Below are positions 29,201-37,635 of a DNA stretch of 64,000 nt, in pieces (position 1 is the stretch's first letter; the number at the start of each line of letters is the position of its first letter). The DNA is from Thalassotalea euphylliae (GTDB lineage Bacteria; Pseudomonadota; Gammaproteobacteria; Enterobacterales; Alteromonadaceae): the NCBI RefSeq assembly GCF_003390335.1, contig NZ_QUOU01000001.1, positions 3,844,001-3,908,000 on the forward strand, given 5' to 3'. Under the pieces are notes generated by a model that was given only the letters and a program-made list of their open reading frames with translations, was not told the DNA's origin and did not search any database. A program made the translations under genes and the position numbers.

Positions 29201-30074
29201 TTCCCTCAACCCAAAAAGGGTTAGTATCATAGTTTGGACCTGGGTGTGGAGCACCTTCCGCATCAAAAGCTCTGCGGTCGAGCGCATCGTGTATGCCAGT
29301 TATTTGGTCAACAATCTCACCATTTATCGCATCAACGTAAACAAATTCACGCACATTACCAATACTATTCACAACTTCGACTTCATAAGTTAAGTGATCT
29401 CGACCAGGAGTCCCCTTAATCAAACCAGCTCGAAATACCATCAAGGTTACTGAATTTGAAAAGAGTGCTGCGGGTGTGCCTATTTTCTCTTCTTTATTTT
29501 TGTTATCGGCCATAACGTCTTTCGTAGGGTCTTGCGCAACCCGGCGAAACGCAATGTTTGCCGCCTGCTCAGCTGTGATAACAGGCTTGATAACCACTTT
29601 GATGTCCGCAAGAAAATTACCGTTTACTGCGATCATTTCTCCATTTGCATTGAAGTGTGTTCTCAGCTCACCAGCAAATACTGGGATGCCTTTATAATTT
29701 TGCTTGTAGATATTGTGTGATGAACCCAGCTTATCTTGATTGGTTGCGACAAGTGTGAGCTCAGTATCGGCATTAGCTATGCCAAAAGCGCTGCCATACT
29801 CCCTTAGAAATGTCATTGACTGACGCCCCGAGCTATCTAAGACGCTGCTTTTAGTACTTCCTTGAGTTCTCGACTGAGGTTTAAGTGGGCCAAGTTGTGA
29901 GTTCGGCGTGAGGCGAATAAAACGGGCTAAACCAGAGGCTTGGTCGACACTGATTTTCGCTCTTCCATTCGTGTCCGCTATTAGCTTCTGGGCTCCTTTG
30001 GATTTTTCGGCAAGAGCCATTGATGTGCTTAACGTGAAACACAGCATTACTGCAAGTTTTACAACGTGTTGCAT
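26271..30074 (-). CDS. Secreted M4 metalloprotease with jelly-roll modules and dockerin-like C-terminus
   Basis: A 1267-residue exported thermolysin-family zinc protease. A signal peptide (about 1-22) is followed by FTP and PepSY propeptide regions to about residue 260. The catalytic domain has His365 and His369 (HEWAH), the third zinc ligand Glu389 (GALNEAYSD, the thermolysin spacing) and the catalytic His in GGVHVNSGIPNHAF. Next come a MAM/jelly-roll-like module (about 640-830), a Cys-rich DUF4215-type repeat (CGDGELNPAEMCDDGN...), and two more beta-sandwich-like modules. The last ~60 residues contain two calcium loops, DVNQDNFVDRSD and DYDEDGIISLAD, in a dockerin-like arrangement, then a Cys tail ending CTLPRCAPQP. 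AAGGA 6-7 nt before the ATG supports the start. It lies 123 bp downstream of the cohesin-like PEP-CTERM gene, probably in one operon. Confidence 0.9.
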   Translation of the reverse strand: MQHVVKLAVMLCFTLSTSMALAEKSKGAQKLIADTNGRAKISVDQASGLARFIRLTPNSQLGPLKPQSRTQGSTKSSVLDSSGRQSMTFLREYGSAFGIANADTELTLVATNQDKLGSSHNIYKQNYKGIPVFAGELRTHFNANGEMIAVNGNFLADIKVVIKPVITAEQAANIAFRRVAQDPTKDVMADNKNKEEKIGTPAALFSNSVTLMVFRAGLIKGTPGRDHLTYEVEVVNSIGNVREFVYVDAINGEIVDQITGIHDALDRRAFDAEGAPHPGPNYDTNPFWVEGNALPTSSVEADNMIYASGETYAFFDSAFGRDSFDDAGATMDAIFNRGDSCPNASWNGVYISFCPGVTSDDVTAHEWAHAYTQYTNNLIYQWQSGALNEAYSDIWGEVVDLINGRDELEAPDVTRTDGSCSIHGAGSPSVDNSVRWLMGEDTSGFGGAIRDMWNPTCYGDPGKVTDAEYFCGTGDQGGVHVNSGIPNHAFALMVDGGSYNGFSDNGIGLIKSAHIHWAAQNMLTPSSNFIDHADALEASCGALTGVDLVGLQDGLPTGEVITQSDCGQVAAIIDAVELRTPPTQCGFEPLLAADAPALCEGLGEVQTFFSEDFESNAIPAGWTASSHDVANPATFDSPGWSVIDNLPFGANSNFAAFAPDLITGNCADDTEAGVVNLDSPVFELPEGEVPHVAFEHWVATETGWDGGNLKVSVNGGPFTLVPASAYTFNTYNGVISTGDNPLSGEQAFTGTDGGSVNGSWGQSQVNLYGLAFPGDNVQLRFDFGTDGCNGVTGWYVDNVQAYSCSAEELPICGDGELNPAEMCDDGNQVSGDGCSASCQVESGFSCSLPTGPINSTNIVGDWSFEAGVPNPSWQPSSTFSGIQGFPICGPGNSCPTVPTNSGSWVVWIGGLSEGVSSSVTQEVTIPVAATELTVNTLRGLCDAADDFIEITIDGNAIGTVVCDDTETTYIEQTFPIAPYNDGEVHTLAISGTVGGTNGTHSNFFVDDVTIEDNTPKPATPSVCKPIVTDLACNAEPVGFDEGIAPSWTVVDNEGTGIMWSNITGSGVGGNFTGGSGDAATANSDATPGEFNTELHSNSFSLADWNGAALQFLVDYQNLSFLDFLNLDISTDGGNSWTNMLSWNEDHPAGGLFNDNGESVSVDLTHYAGEEDVKLRWHYFDPNTGDWDWYAQIDDVSLTCDNEPKVLKCDVNQDNFVDRSDIRLISAARNQVAEPGDLRDYDEDGIISLADARQCVQVCTLPRCAPQP

Positions 30075-30197
30075 ATGAATTTCCTTATACAGAATTTGAC
30101 ATGTATAAATCCCAAAGTTCTCTAAACAACGACTGCAACCTTTACAGGGTTTTACTCTTTTTTATTAATAAAATTGGTGTAAATAATTTTGTGATCG

Positions 30198-30785
30198 CTA
30201 ACGAATACTATGTTTTCTAGTAAATAAGACGAATAGACCTAGCCCCATCAATATTGAGATAGCCGGAGCAGGTACCGCAGTAATTGACGTATTGTTCACG
30301 CCAACAACATTGATAAGATCGCCATTAGTATCGAAAAGAACTGCACCATTTACGGATATATCACTGCTAGACGGCACTGCATCGACTGTAAATAAGAGTT
30401 CGGCTAACGTAAAACTGGCTGGCTGAAAGGCCCAAAGATCAACGTTGGTAAGAAAGCTAAGTTCTGAAATATTAGCGATACCGCCACCCAGATCGCCCAG
30501 ACTAAAGTCTTCAGCTTCAAAAAGACTGAGATCGCCCAAACCATCGAACAAATTGTAGCCAGCAAACGATAGCGCACTCGTATCAAAGGCTATGTTAATG
30601 TCAAATGATGATAGCGACAAAGGTACGCCATCTCCCAAACCATCGATCGATAGATTAACAGAGACCGTGTCACCCAAAGCTGCGTCTTGCGGTGCAGTAT
30701 CGAGCGATAAAATAACATTGGCCTGTGCCATACTGGCGAACATAAAGTTGAGGATTAAGACAAGGGGTGTAACTACTTTTTTCAT
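30198..30785 (-). CDS. PEP-CTERM sorted protein with cohesin-like domain
   Basis: A 195-residue exported protein. The signal peptide (residues 1-22) ends in AQA. The body (about 24-165) shows features of a cohesin-type beta-sandwich: ALGDTVSVNLSI, then FDINIAFDTSALSF, later FTLAELLFTV. The C-terminus has a VPAP motif, a hydrophobic segment (ISILMGLGLFVLF) and a basic tail RKHSIR, which is the PEP-CTERM sorting architecture with Ala in place of the usual Glu. Such tails are processed by exosortase and direct proteins to the cell surface or extracellular polymer. AAAGGA before the ATG supports the start. No exosortase gene is in the window. The cohesin call is from pattern reading and needs a profile search. 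Confidence 0.75.
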   Translation of the reverse strand: MKKVVTPLVLILNFMFASMAQANVILSLDTAPQDAALGDTVSVNLSIDGLGDGVPLSLSSFDINIAFDTSALSFAGYNLFDGLGDLSLFEAEDFSLGDLGGGIANISELSFLTNVDLWAFQPASFTLAELLFTVDAVPSSSDISVNGAVLFDTNGDLINVVGVNNTSITAVPAPAISILMGLGLFVLFTRKHSIR

Positions 30786-31232
30786 AAATAATTCCTTTAT
30801 TTGTTAGTATTTTTAGTAATTTTAAAAAGTTTTGTTACAGAGCATTTCCACCATACCTGTTGCCATTAAAAGATTTGCTTTCTTAACATTGAGTTATGAT
30901 TTTTTGCTCTATGGAGGAGCCTTTTTGTAAATAAAATTAAAAAAACTTTCAATTTCACACAATTAAGCTGGTTAAATTATAGACAGTAGTTTACGCGCCT
31001 GCAATTTACTCGCGACAACATCGCGAAATTAGGCAAATGGTCTATTGGCTTTTACTGGCGAACTTACTGCTTTTGCGGTAGATATTGTGAAGTTTTTGGA
31101 TGGCGTTTTGACCTGAGAAACAGCTCTGAAAAACAGCGCAGACGCAAGTGCTAAGTGAGGGTTATCAGTTTATCTCGGCAGCGCTTAAATGATCGCAACT
31201 CAATCAATGTTGCGGTACATTGACAACCTTAA
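30786..31232. other. Intergenic region upstream of the PEP-CTERM gene
   Basis: About 450 AT-rich bp with no gene. It should hold the promoter of the PEP-CTERM/protease unit. A TCGCGA-CAACA-TCGCGA inverted/direct repeat at 31010-31026 could be an operator or hairpin. No sigma-54 GG-N10-GC element was found. Confidence 0.45.
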
Positions 31233-31270
31233 AGGAAAATACAAGCAATTTGATCCATGCAAATTGCTTG
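31233..31270 (-). terminator. Intrinsic terminator of the fbp operon
   Basis: A perfect 11-bp stem CAAGCAATTTG / CAAATTGCTTG with a 7-nt loop (31242-31270) is followed on the minus strand by TATTTTCCTTT. It lies 8 bp after fbpC. Confidence 0.85.
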
Positions 31271-31277
31271 ATAAATG

Positions 31278-32396
31278 CTAATCAGTGGTAAACACCAAAT
31301 ACGGGTGTGGTTTAATGCTGACTTGTAGCTTGTCTTGCAGCACAAGAGCCTGCTCTGAGTAGATACTTAATTGGCTAATCGCCAGCGGGTTTGATTGCGC
31401 TATGCTTTGCAAGTGATAGTGAAATCCTTGCTCAGCGACACCAATGTGCACCACTTCCATATTGGCATGTTGAACTCGATCAGCTTTTACAAACTCGATG
31501 TGGTTAGGTTTCACTAACAGTTGGTAACTGCTGCCAGCCTGCTTGAGTTGCTTGAATTGCATAACTTGCTCGTCCGAGTACTGATGCTCGCCAAGTGCAC
31601 TCACTAAATTTTCACCGTTCACCTCACACGGCAACCAACTCCCCAATTGCAAAAAATCAGCCACGTGATAGCTGTTAGGTGCTTGGCAGATATCTGCAGG
31701 ACTACCAAACTGCAAAATTTCACCTTGTGCCATCACGGCCATTTTATCGGCGAAGGTAAACACTTCATCCTTGTTGTGGGTAACAAAGATCGCGGTGATC
31801 TGCAACTGCTTGAATAATTGGCGAAGCTCCAACATCAATGACTGGCGTAAACGGGCGTCAATATTCGAGAAGGGTTCGTCTAACAGCAGTAACTTAGGTT
31901 GCGGCGCAATTGCTCTGGCAATCGCCACGCGCTGCTGCTGCCCACCGGAAAGCTCGTGTGGGTAGCGCTGATTAAAGCCAGACAGCGCCAATAATGCCAA
32001 CATATGATTAACACGCTCAGCCTGCTCGGCCTTTGGTAGTGTGCTCAACCCAAACGCAATGTTCTGTTCAACGGTTAAGTGAGGAAAGAGCGCATAGTCT
32101 TGAAAAATCATCCCGACTTGGCGCTTTTCTGGCGCTAGCATGTTATCAGGATGAATTGCCGCCTTACCCGCAATCGAGATACTACCGCGTTGCTGTGCAA
32201 TAAAGCCCGCAATGGTATTTAGCAAGGTAGTTTTACCACAACCACTTGGTCCTACCAAACCAAGGATCTCGCCCGCATTAAGCTCAAAAGCAATATCTCG
32301 CAATATGGCTTGCCCTGCTAAGGTCACGTTTAACTGGCTAACACTTAACACCTTAGCGCCAGTAATATCGGCATTGGACGGATTCGTTTCTAACAT
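31278..32396 (-). CDS. fbpC: Ferric iron ABC transporter, ATP-binding protein
   Basis: A cytoplasmic ATPase energising Fe(III) uptake with the permease and binding protein encoded upstream. It has 372 residues. Walker A is GPSGCGKTT near 51-59, the Q-loop FQDYALFPH near 100, the signature LSGGQQQRVAIARAI near 149-163, and Walker B LLLLDEPFSNID near 170. The last ~130 residues form the TOBE-type regulatory region typical of FbpC/AfuC. It is the third gene of the operon, 83 bp after the permease gene. Confidence 0.92.
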   Translation of the reverse strand: MLETNPSNADITGAKVLSVSQLNVTLAGQAILRDIAFELNAGEILGLVGPSGCGKTTLLNTIAGFIAQQRGSISIAGKAAIHPDNMLAPEKRQVGMIFQDYALFPHLTVEQNIAFGLSTLPKAEQAERVNHMLALLALSGFNQRYPHELSGGQQQRVAIARAIAPQPKLLLLDEPFSNIDARLRQSLMLELRQLFKQLQITAIFVTHNKDEVFTFADKMAVMAQGEILQFGSPADICQAPNSYHVADFLQLGSWLPCEVNGENLVSALGEHQYSDEQVMQFKQLKQAGSSYQLLVKPNHIEFVKADRVQHANMEVVHIGVAEQGFHYHLQSIAQSNPLAISQLSIYSEQALVLQDKLQVSIKPHPYLVFTTD

Positions 32397-32479
32397 CTCT
32401 TTTCTTTTCGTTTTGACACTATTTGTGGCTCGCTCAATATGGCTTGCTGTTTAAGCAAGTTTACTCGCCGTCAGCTTAA

Positions 32480-34102
32480 CTATTGCTTATTTTTATTTAG
32501 CCAGATTATGGGGATCAAACCAAATAGCACAATAAATATCGCCCCGATTGCCCCTTGCTCTAATTGTTCATCAGAGATTAGCTGATAAATAAAGGTACTT
32601 AGGGTTTCAAAATTAAACGGTCTTAGCAATAGCACTGCGGGTAACTCTTTCATTGCCTCAACAAACACTAACAGCCAAGCAACCAATATCGAACTTTTTA
32701 GCATAGGTAAGTGCACTCGCTTAATCGTTGCGAGTAAACCCACCCCTAAGCTGGCGGGTGCTTTATCAATGGAATGCGGTATTTTGCCAATGCCCGCACT
32801 AATGGTGCCATTGGCAATGGCGGCGAAGCGCACCACAAAAGCGAAAATAATCGCGAACGTGGTACCAGATAACATCAAGCCGGGCTTTGACCAATTTAGC
32901 CATGTGGCAGTATCGTTAAGCCAGTGATCTATCGGCCCAAATGTAGCCATCAATGCCATGGCAAGTACGGTGCCTGGTACGGCATAGCCAAAGCCGGAAA
33001 TTTGTAGCGGTAAATGATTCAACTTTTTGGGATAAAAACGATGTAGCAGTGCCAACGAGAGTGAAATCAATACCGCAGCAGTGGCTGCATAAGCAGAAAT
33101 TTTCAGTGTTTCCCAACCAATCTCGGCTAACTTACCCAGTTGTTCAAGCTGCGCATATTCAATCGCCATGCTCACTAGTAGAGCAAATGGCAATGCAAAG
33201 CCTAGCAGCACCAATGACCAGCAAAACACTAGCCCCATCACCTGCTGACTAAACGACAGCGAAATTTTATCACTAGACATATTCGGGCGATTAGACTGAT
33301 GTCGTTGCCCCGCTCTACTTTTTTGCTCAGCAACCACGGTAAAGAGCACAAATAGCAATAACACACTCGCCAGCGCATTTGCCGCAGCCATATCGCCATA
33401 GCCGAGCCAAGTATCATAAATGGCAGTGGTTAAGGTGTTAACGGCAAAATATTGCACCGTCGCGAAATCCGCAATGGTTTCCATCATCACTAACGTCACC
33501 GCGACCATAATCGCAGGCCGAGCCAGTGGCAGCGCAATTTTCGTCAAGGTTTGACGTGCAGACAAGCCCAGCGTTCGACCGGCTCTGAGCAAACTCGTAT
33601 CTTGCTGCTCCAGTGCGGTGCGAGTCAACATGTAAACATAGGGGTAAAGCACCAGTGCTAAAACAACGGCAGCGCCCTCTAGCGTGCGTAAGTCAAAGAA
33701 CCAATAGTCGGTTGGAGACTGCCAGCCAAACCATGCTCTTAGCAAGCGCTGTACAGGCCCCGCATAGTCAAACAAGTCAGTGTAAAGATAGGCAACAAGG
33801 TAGGCAGGCATTGCCAGTGGTAGCAGTAAAGCCCAACGCAGCCAGTTAGTGCCAATGAGCTGTGTTTGACTGATAAAAAAAGCACTAGGTACGCCAAACA
33901 CTAACACGAGCAACGAGACATAAAGCGTCAACAACAAGGTATTGCTGATATAGGTCGGCAGTACGGTTTGCCAAAGGTGGGCGAATAGCTCGCCGAAATT
34001 GCCTATGCTGGTAAACAGCATAACGAGCACTGGCGCTAATAGCGCCAGTGCAATAAGCCAACTAGAGGTTAGCCAAGGAGTATTACGTTGACCAAAGATC
34101 AC
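32480..34102 (-). CDS. fbpB: Ferric iron ABC transporter, fused permease
   Basis: A 540-residue inner-membrane permease with about twelve hydrophobic segments in two homologous halves, as in FbpB/HitB. Each half has an EAA-like cytoplasmic loop, for example RAGRTLGLSARQTLTKIALP near 180 and DKAPASLGVGLLATIKRVHLP (interrupted) near 450. It overlaps the end of fbpA by 4 bp, so the two are translationally coupled. Confidence 0.92.
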   Translation of the reverse strand: MIFGQRNTPWLTSSWLIALALLAPVLVMLFTSIGNFGELFAHLWQTVLPTYISNTLLLTLYVSLLVLVFGVPSAFFISQTQLIGTNWLRWALLLPLAMPAYLVAYLYTDLFDYAGPVQRLLRAWFGWQSPTDYWFFDLRTLEGAAVVLALVLYPYVYMLTRTALEQQDTSLLRAGRTLGLSARQTLTKIALPLARPAIMVAVTLVMMETIADFATVQYFAVNTLTTAIYDTWLGYGDMAAANALASVLLLFVLFTVVAEQKSRAGQRHQSNRPNMSSDKISLSFSQQVMGLVFCWSLVLLGFALPFALLVSMAIEYAQLEQLGKLAEIGWETLKISAYAATAAVLISLSLALLHRFYPKKLNHLPLQISGFGYAVPGTVLAMALMATFGPIDHWLNDTATWLNWSKPGLMLSGTTFAIIFAFVVRFAAIANGTISAGIGKIPHSIDKAPASLGVGLLATIKRVHLPMLKSSILVAWLLVFVEAMKELPAVLLLRPFNFETLSTFIYQLISDEQLEQGAIGAIFIVLFGLIPIIWLNKNKQ

Positions 34103-35109
34103 AAATCAAATTTTGCCTGATCAAGTAGTTTCAGTGCAGCCTTGCGGTGTTTTGCAATCGTTTCCAGCGGTAAATCGTCTGATTTGAACTCGCCCCATGA
34201 AGCAACAAGCTCAGATTTCTTTACACCGGCACGTACCGGATATTCCATGTTAGTTTCGGCATACATTTGCTGCGCTTTATCAGACGCTAAGAACTCAAGG
34301 AGTGCCTTCGCTGCCACTTTGTTTGGTGCGTACTTAGCAACACCAACACCAGAAATATTGACGTGAGCGCCACGATTAGCCTGATTCGGGAAGTTAATAT
34401 TCACGGCATCAGCCCACACTTTTTGCTTGTCATCGTTAAGCATTTTACCAAAGTAGTAGCTGTTACCTAATGAAACGTCACATAGGCCTTGGTGAATAGC
34501 CTGTACTTGACCGCGATCATTACCTTGCGGCTTACGCGCCAAGTTTTTCTTTACACCTTCTAACCAAGCCAGTGTTTTCGCTTCACCGTGCTGAGCAATC
34601 ATAGATGATACTAATGCCACATTGTATGGGTGCTTACCACTGCGCGTACAAATCTTGCCACGGTATTTTTCATCGGCCAAGTCTTCGTAGTTGATCGCCA
34701 TATCACCTAAACGCTTTGCCGTGTAGATATTGCGAACACGCGTCGTTAAGCCAAACCATGTATTGTCATCCGCTTGGAATTGGCTGGGAATTGCTGTTTC
34801 CAATACATCAGAGTTAACCGCTTGCAATAAACCTTTTTCTTGCAATTCAATTAAACGGCTAATATCGGTAGTAAGCAGCACATCGGCTGGGCTGTGCTCG
34901 CCTTCACGCGCTAAGCGCTCAGCCATCCCTTTTTTGGCAAAGACCACATTCACCTTAATACCCGACTCTTTGGTAAATTCGTTAAACAAAGGCTCGACAA
35001 GGAAAGGTTGACGGTAGGAATATACGTTAACTTCATCTGCTGATGCGCTAAATACTGGCGCAACTAAGGTTGCAGCAAAGGCCGTTAAGCCAATAATTTT
35101 TTTGATCAT
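34099..35109 (-). CDS. fbpA: Ferric iron ABC transporter, periplasmic binding protein
   Basis: This periplasmic Fe(III)-binding protein feeds FbpBC. It has 336 residues with a signal peptide cleaved near SASA-DEV. The mature N-terminus VNVYSYRQPFLVEPLF and the region SLGNSYYFGKML with adjacent tyrosines match the iron-ligand tyrosines of the FutA/FbpA class. It is the first gene of the operon. A Fur-box-like palindrome and a promoter precede it, in line with iron repression. Confidence 0.92.
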   Translation of the reverse strand: MIKKIIGLTAFAATLVAPVFSASADEVNVYSYRQPFLVEPLFNEFTKESGIKVNVVFAKKGMAERLAREGEHSPADVLLTTDISRLIELQEKGLLQAVNSDVLETAIPSQFQADDNTWFGLTTRVRNIYTAKRLGDMAINYEDLADEKYRGKICTRSGKHPYNVALVSSMIAQHGEAKTLAWLEGVKKNLARKPQGNDRGQVQAIHQGLCDVSLGNSYYFGKMLNDDKQKVWADAVNINFPNQANRGAHVNISGVGVAKYAPNKVAAKALLEFLASDKAQQMYAETNMEYPVRAGVKKSELVASWGEFKSDDLPLETIAKHRKAALKLLDQAKFDL

Positions 35110-35156
35110 ATTAAGCCTTTATCTGGTTGAGAATATGATGAATATTTAATTGCGCA

Positions 35157-35185
35157 AGAGTAATTAACTGCATACAAGCTGTCAA
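35157..35185 (-). promoter_or_regulatory. Probable fbpABC promoter
   Basis: Minus-strand TTGACA (35180-35185) and TACTCT (35157-35162) are separated by 17 bp, about 50 bp upstream of the fbpA ATG. The -10 is weak. Confidence 0.5.
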
Positions 35186-35192
35186 GCCGATT

Positions 35193-35207
35193 TGAGAACT
35201 ATTCTCA
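35193..35207. promoter_or_regulatory. Fur box-like palindrome
   Basis: TGAGAACTATTCTCA matches the 7-1-7 Fur consensus TGATAATNATTATCA at 11 of 14 positions and is itself a perfect TGAGAA-N3-TTCTCA palindrome. It lies 84 bp before fbpA, directly upstream of the predicted -35. Confidence 0.7.
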
Positions 35208-35213
35208 TTTATT

Positions 35214-36092
35214 CTAAAAAACTTCAGTCAGCCCGATCGCGATCAACCAAGAGGCAAATAATAATTTCAGCTTACGTGCCGATAAATAAGTGACGAGTGA
35301 CTTTGCTAAGATGCCGCCAATAATCGCGCCAGGGCCTGCGAACAGTACCACTTGCCAATACACGTTAAAACTTATCAAGGTATGTTGCCAAATGGCTGAC
35401 CACACGGTAAACGCTGATACGACAACTGCGGCAGCAACCGCCATAGTAACATCGAAGCGTCTCAAAATAAGGTAAATTGCCAGTACTTCACCAACGCCAA
35501 CCGACAACCAGGCGGTAATGGCACCGCCCAAATATCCAATAGCGACAATTGCCACATAATCAAAGTGTTGTATCTTACTAGATTCACGCTTTGGCTTGAC
35601 TAAATAAACCGTTGTGACGATAAACAAGCCGAGTATCAGGGAAAACCAACCAAAGCTTTGATGCAAACTGGCCGGCGAGCCAATACCAGTACCATAAATT
35701 GACCAAAGACCAGCAATTGAAGCTAGTGTCGCGATCAGAATGATGCGCTTAAAGCCCTGCCATAGCACTAAATCGCGCTTCTCTTTGTGGTAGTGGTGAT
35801 ACCAAGTCAGTGCACCTGCTGTCATGCCAAAGCACTGTATAGCAAAACTGGTAGCAACTGATTGAATTTCAGAGAAAGCTAGGTGATTAAACATCGGGAT
35901 AAAAATGACCCCGCCGCCTGCGCCAGTAGAGTTAGCAAAAATAGCCCCTAGTATGCCAAGTAAACTAAAACTAATGTATTCACTGAGCTGACTCACTGGA
36001 AAGCCAGACAAACCAACAAGCACCAGCCAAGACACCGTAAACGGCGCCAAGAACTTTAGCGTCAAAAGTGGGGAGCGATCTTGCGTGGTCAT
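35214..36092 (-). CDS. TSUP family (TauE/SafE) membrane permease
   Basis: A 292-residue polytopic inner-membrane protein of the sulfite exporter TauE/SafE family, which moves organosulfonates or sulfur oxyanions. Two repeats are visible: GAIFANSTGAGGGVIFIP near 45-62 and the second half with GYLGGAITAWLSVGVGEVLAIY near 190-211, both glycine-rich TSUP signatures. The substrate cannot be told from sequence. The gene ends 7 bp from the Fur box of the iron operon, but its own role in iron is not implied. Confidence 0.82.
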   Translation of the reverse strand: MTTQDRSPLLTLKFLAPFTVSWLVLVGLSGFPVSQLSEYISFSLLGILGAIFANSTGAGGGVIFIPMFNHLAFSEIQSVATSFAIQCFGMTAGALTWYHHYHKEKRDLVLWQGFKRIILIATLASIAGLWSIYGTGIGSPASLHQSFGWFSLILGLFIVTTVYLVKPKRESSKIQHFDYVAIVAIGYLGGAITAWLSVGVGEVLAIYLILRRFDVTMAVAAAVVVSAFTVWSAIWQHTLISFNVYWQVVLFAGPGAIIGGILAKSLVTYLSARKLKLLFASWLIAIGLTEVF

Positions 36093-36179
36093 TAACTGGC
36101 TACATCTTTTCGTTATTATTTTGTGCTTACTTAACTACATGTAACTTCACTATATCGAGCTTCGCTAAATTGAAGAATA

Positions 36180-36665
36180 TCACATTGTATTTTTTGTGTT
36201 GCTTTCAATAAACGCAATGGCCTCGGCTGACAACACTTGTTTAGAGAGGTATTGCCGCTGCTGCTCTAGATGAACAATCAACCCCAGCTTAGTATGCTCT
36301 AATTGTTTAATACTCTGCCAAGTAAAATTTTGTTCAATAAAGGGCGATGTTAATACAAGCCCTTGCTGATCCACCACCAAATTGATCTGGTTGTTACCAC
36401 TTTTGCCAAGCAGTTGGCGCGTCACCCACCAAGCTTTACCAAACCTGACACTCAAGGCTTCAATGACTGCCAGTGCAATTAAAAAACTCGGCCAGTAAGC
36501 ACTGACATTGGGGACCGAAAATAAGCCTAAGCCGAGCAAGCAAAAGGCGATGGATTTTTTATAAGCTTGGAGCAGCGTTTTTTGAACCATAGTCTGCTCA
36601 TAACACTCTGTTAGGTACGCTTTATCTAGCGTAAATGTGGTGTGGTATTGAAAAGGATCTGCCAT
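36180..36665 (-). CDS. YcxB-like membrane protein
   Basis: Unknown function. The 161-residue product starts FQYHTTFTLDKAYLTECYEQ, which fits the YcxB-like family. It has two hydrophobic segments (about 38-75) and a C-terminal PH-like beta region (NLVVDQQGLVLTSPFIEQNFTW). It is divergent from the HDOD gene at 36778. Confidence 0.6.
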   Translation of the reverse strand: MADPFQYHTTFTLDKAYLTECYEQTMVQKTLLQAYKKSIAFCLLGLGLFSVPNVSAYWPSFLIALAVIEALSVRFGKAWWVTRQLLGKSGNNQINLVVDQQGLVLTSPFIEQNFTWQSIKQLEHTKLGLIVHLEQQRQYLSKQVLSAEAIAFIESNTKNTM

Positions 36666-36777
36666 AACATCTCAGTATTTATAAGGCATGCAAGTTAATA
36701 TTGATTGAATATTAACGAATATTCACAACCAAGCCTATTGTCTTGTCACAAAAATGCACTAAGGTGTTAACTAAAGG

Positions 36778-37635
36778 ATGCCATTACCGGATATTTATAT
36801 GCCTAAAACGCCAGTAGAATTTGCCCAAACAGCCCAAGAGCTTTGTGTATTACCCGATATCTATTTGAAGTTAACTGAAATGCTGGCCAACGACCAATGT
36901 AGCATCGACGACATCGCCAAAGTTGTTGAACTAGAGCCTGCGATTGCGGCCAGCTTATTGAAAATTGCCAATAGCGCCATGTTTAACTTCCCCAAACAAA
37001 TCGACTCTATCAATAAAGCATTGATTCTGTTGGGGCTTAGCCAAGTTAAACAATTGGTTGATGCCTATGGCGTGACTGCCGCATTTTCTGGCCTGAACCC
37101 AGATATCGCTGACATGGATAAGTTTTGGGAGATCAGTGTTGAATGCGCGCTTATTTGCCAGTTTTTGGCTCGCCGAAAAAAAATAGCCAATACAGAAACT
37201 ATTTTTCTCTCTGGTTTGTTTCACAATTTAGGGCTATTGGCGATTGTTCACGATGCCCCAGAGGTAGTGAAGTTTTGTGAACAATACACGGCAAGTGAAA
37301 CACCTTGGTATCGCCAACAAGAAAAACTTGGCTTTACCTTTGCCGACTGTAGTGCTGCCTTGTTGAAACTTTGGCAATTACCATCAAGCATAGTGATGCC
37401 AATCAAAAACTTTAATCAAGCCTTTCAAGCAGAGCTCGATGCGCCAAGTAATTTGCTTTATGTTGCCTCAAGACTTGCTGTTTTTAACTCACACCCTGGG
37501 CTGTACTCAAAGAAAACCATCGTTGGGCAACATATCCTCGACAGCTTAGGACTAACGGAAGAAGATGTTGACGCAGCGATTGAGCATTGCAATGAACAGG
37601 CGATGGAACTACTTGCGGCATTCCCCATTTATTAA
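36778..37635 (+). CDS. HDOD domain signalling protein
   Basis: A 285-residue cytoplasmic protein made almost entirely of an HDOD domain, a non-catalytic relative of HD phosphohydrolases used in signalling. Visible are the helical core LPDIYLKLTEML, ELEPAIAASLLKIANSAMFNFP, the INKALILLGLSQVKQLV segment, and FLSGLFHNLGLLAIVH, where a true HD enzyme would have HD. AAAGG lies immediately before the ATG, slightly close. The 3' end overlaps the convergent CoA-transferase gene by 27 bp. A paralogue lies at 50277. Confidence 0.85.
   Translation: MPLPDIYMPKTPVEFAQTAQELCVLPDIYLKLTEMLANDQCSIDDIAKVVELEPAIAASLLKIANSAMFNFPKQIDSINKALILLGLSQVKQLVDAYGVTAAFSGLNPDIADMDKFWEISVECALICQFLARRKKIANTETIFLSGLFHNLGLLAIVHDAPEVVKFCEQYTASETPWYRQQEKLGFTFADCSAALLKLWQLPSSIVMPIKNFNQAFQAELDAPSNLLYVASRLAVFNSHPGLYSKKTIVGQHILDSLGLTEEDVDAAIEHCNEQAMELLAAFPIY

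Noticed and set aside
30786..31000. Sigma-54 promoter for the PEP-CTERM gene, as known for some PEP-CTERM loci
   Set aside because: No GG-N10-GC element of the -24/-12 type could be found on the relevant strand.
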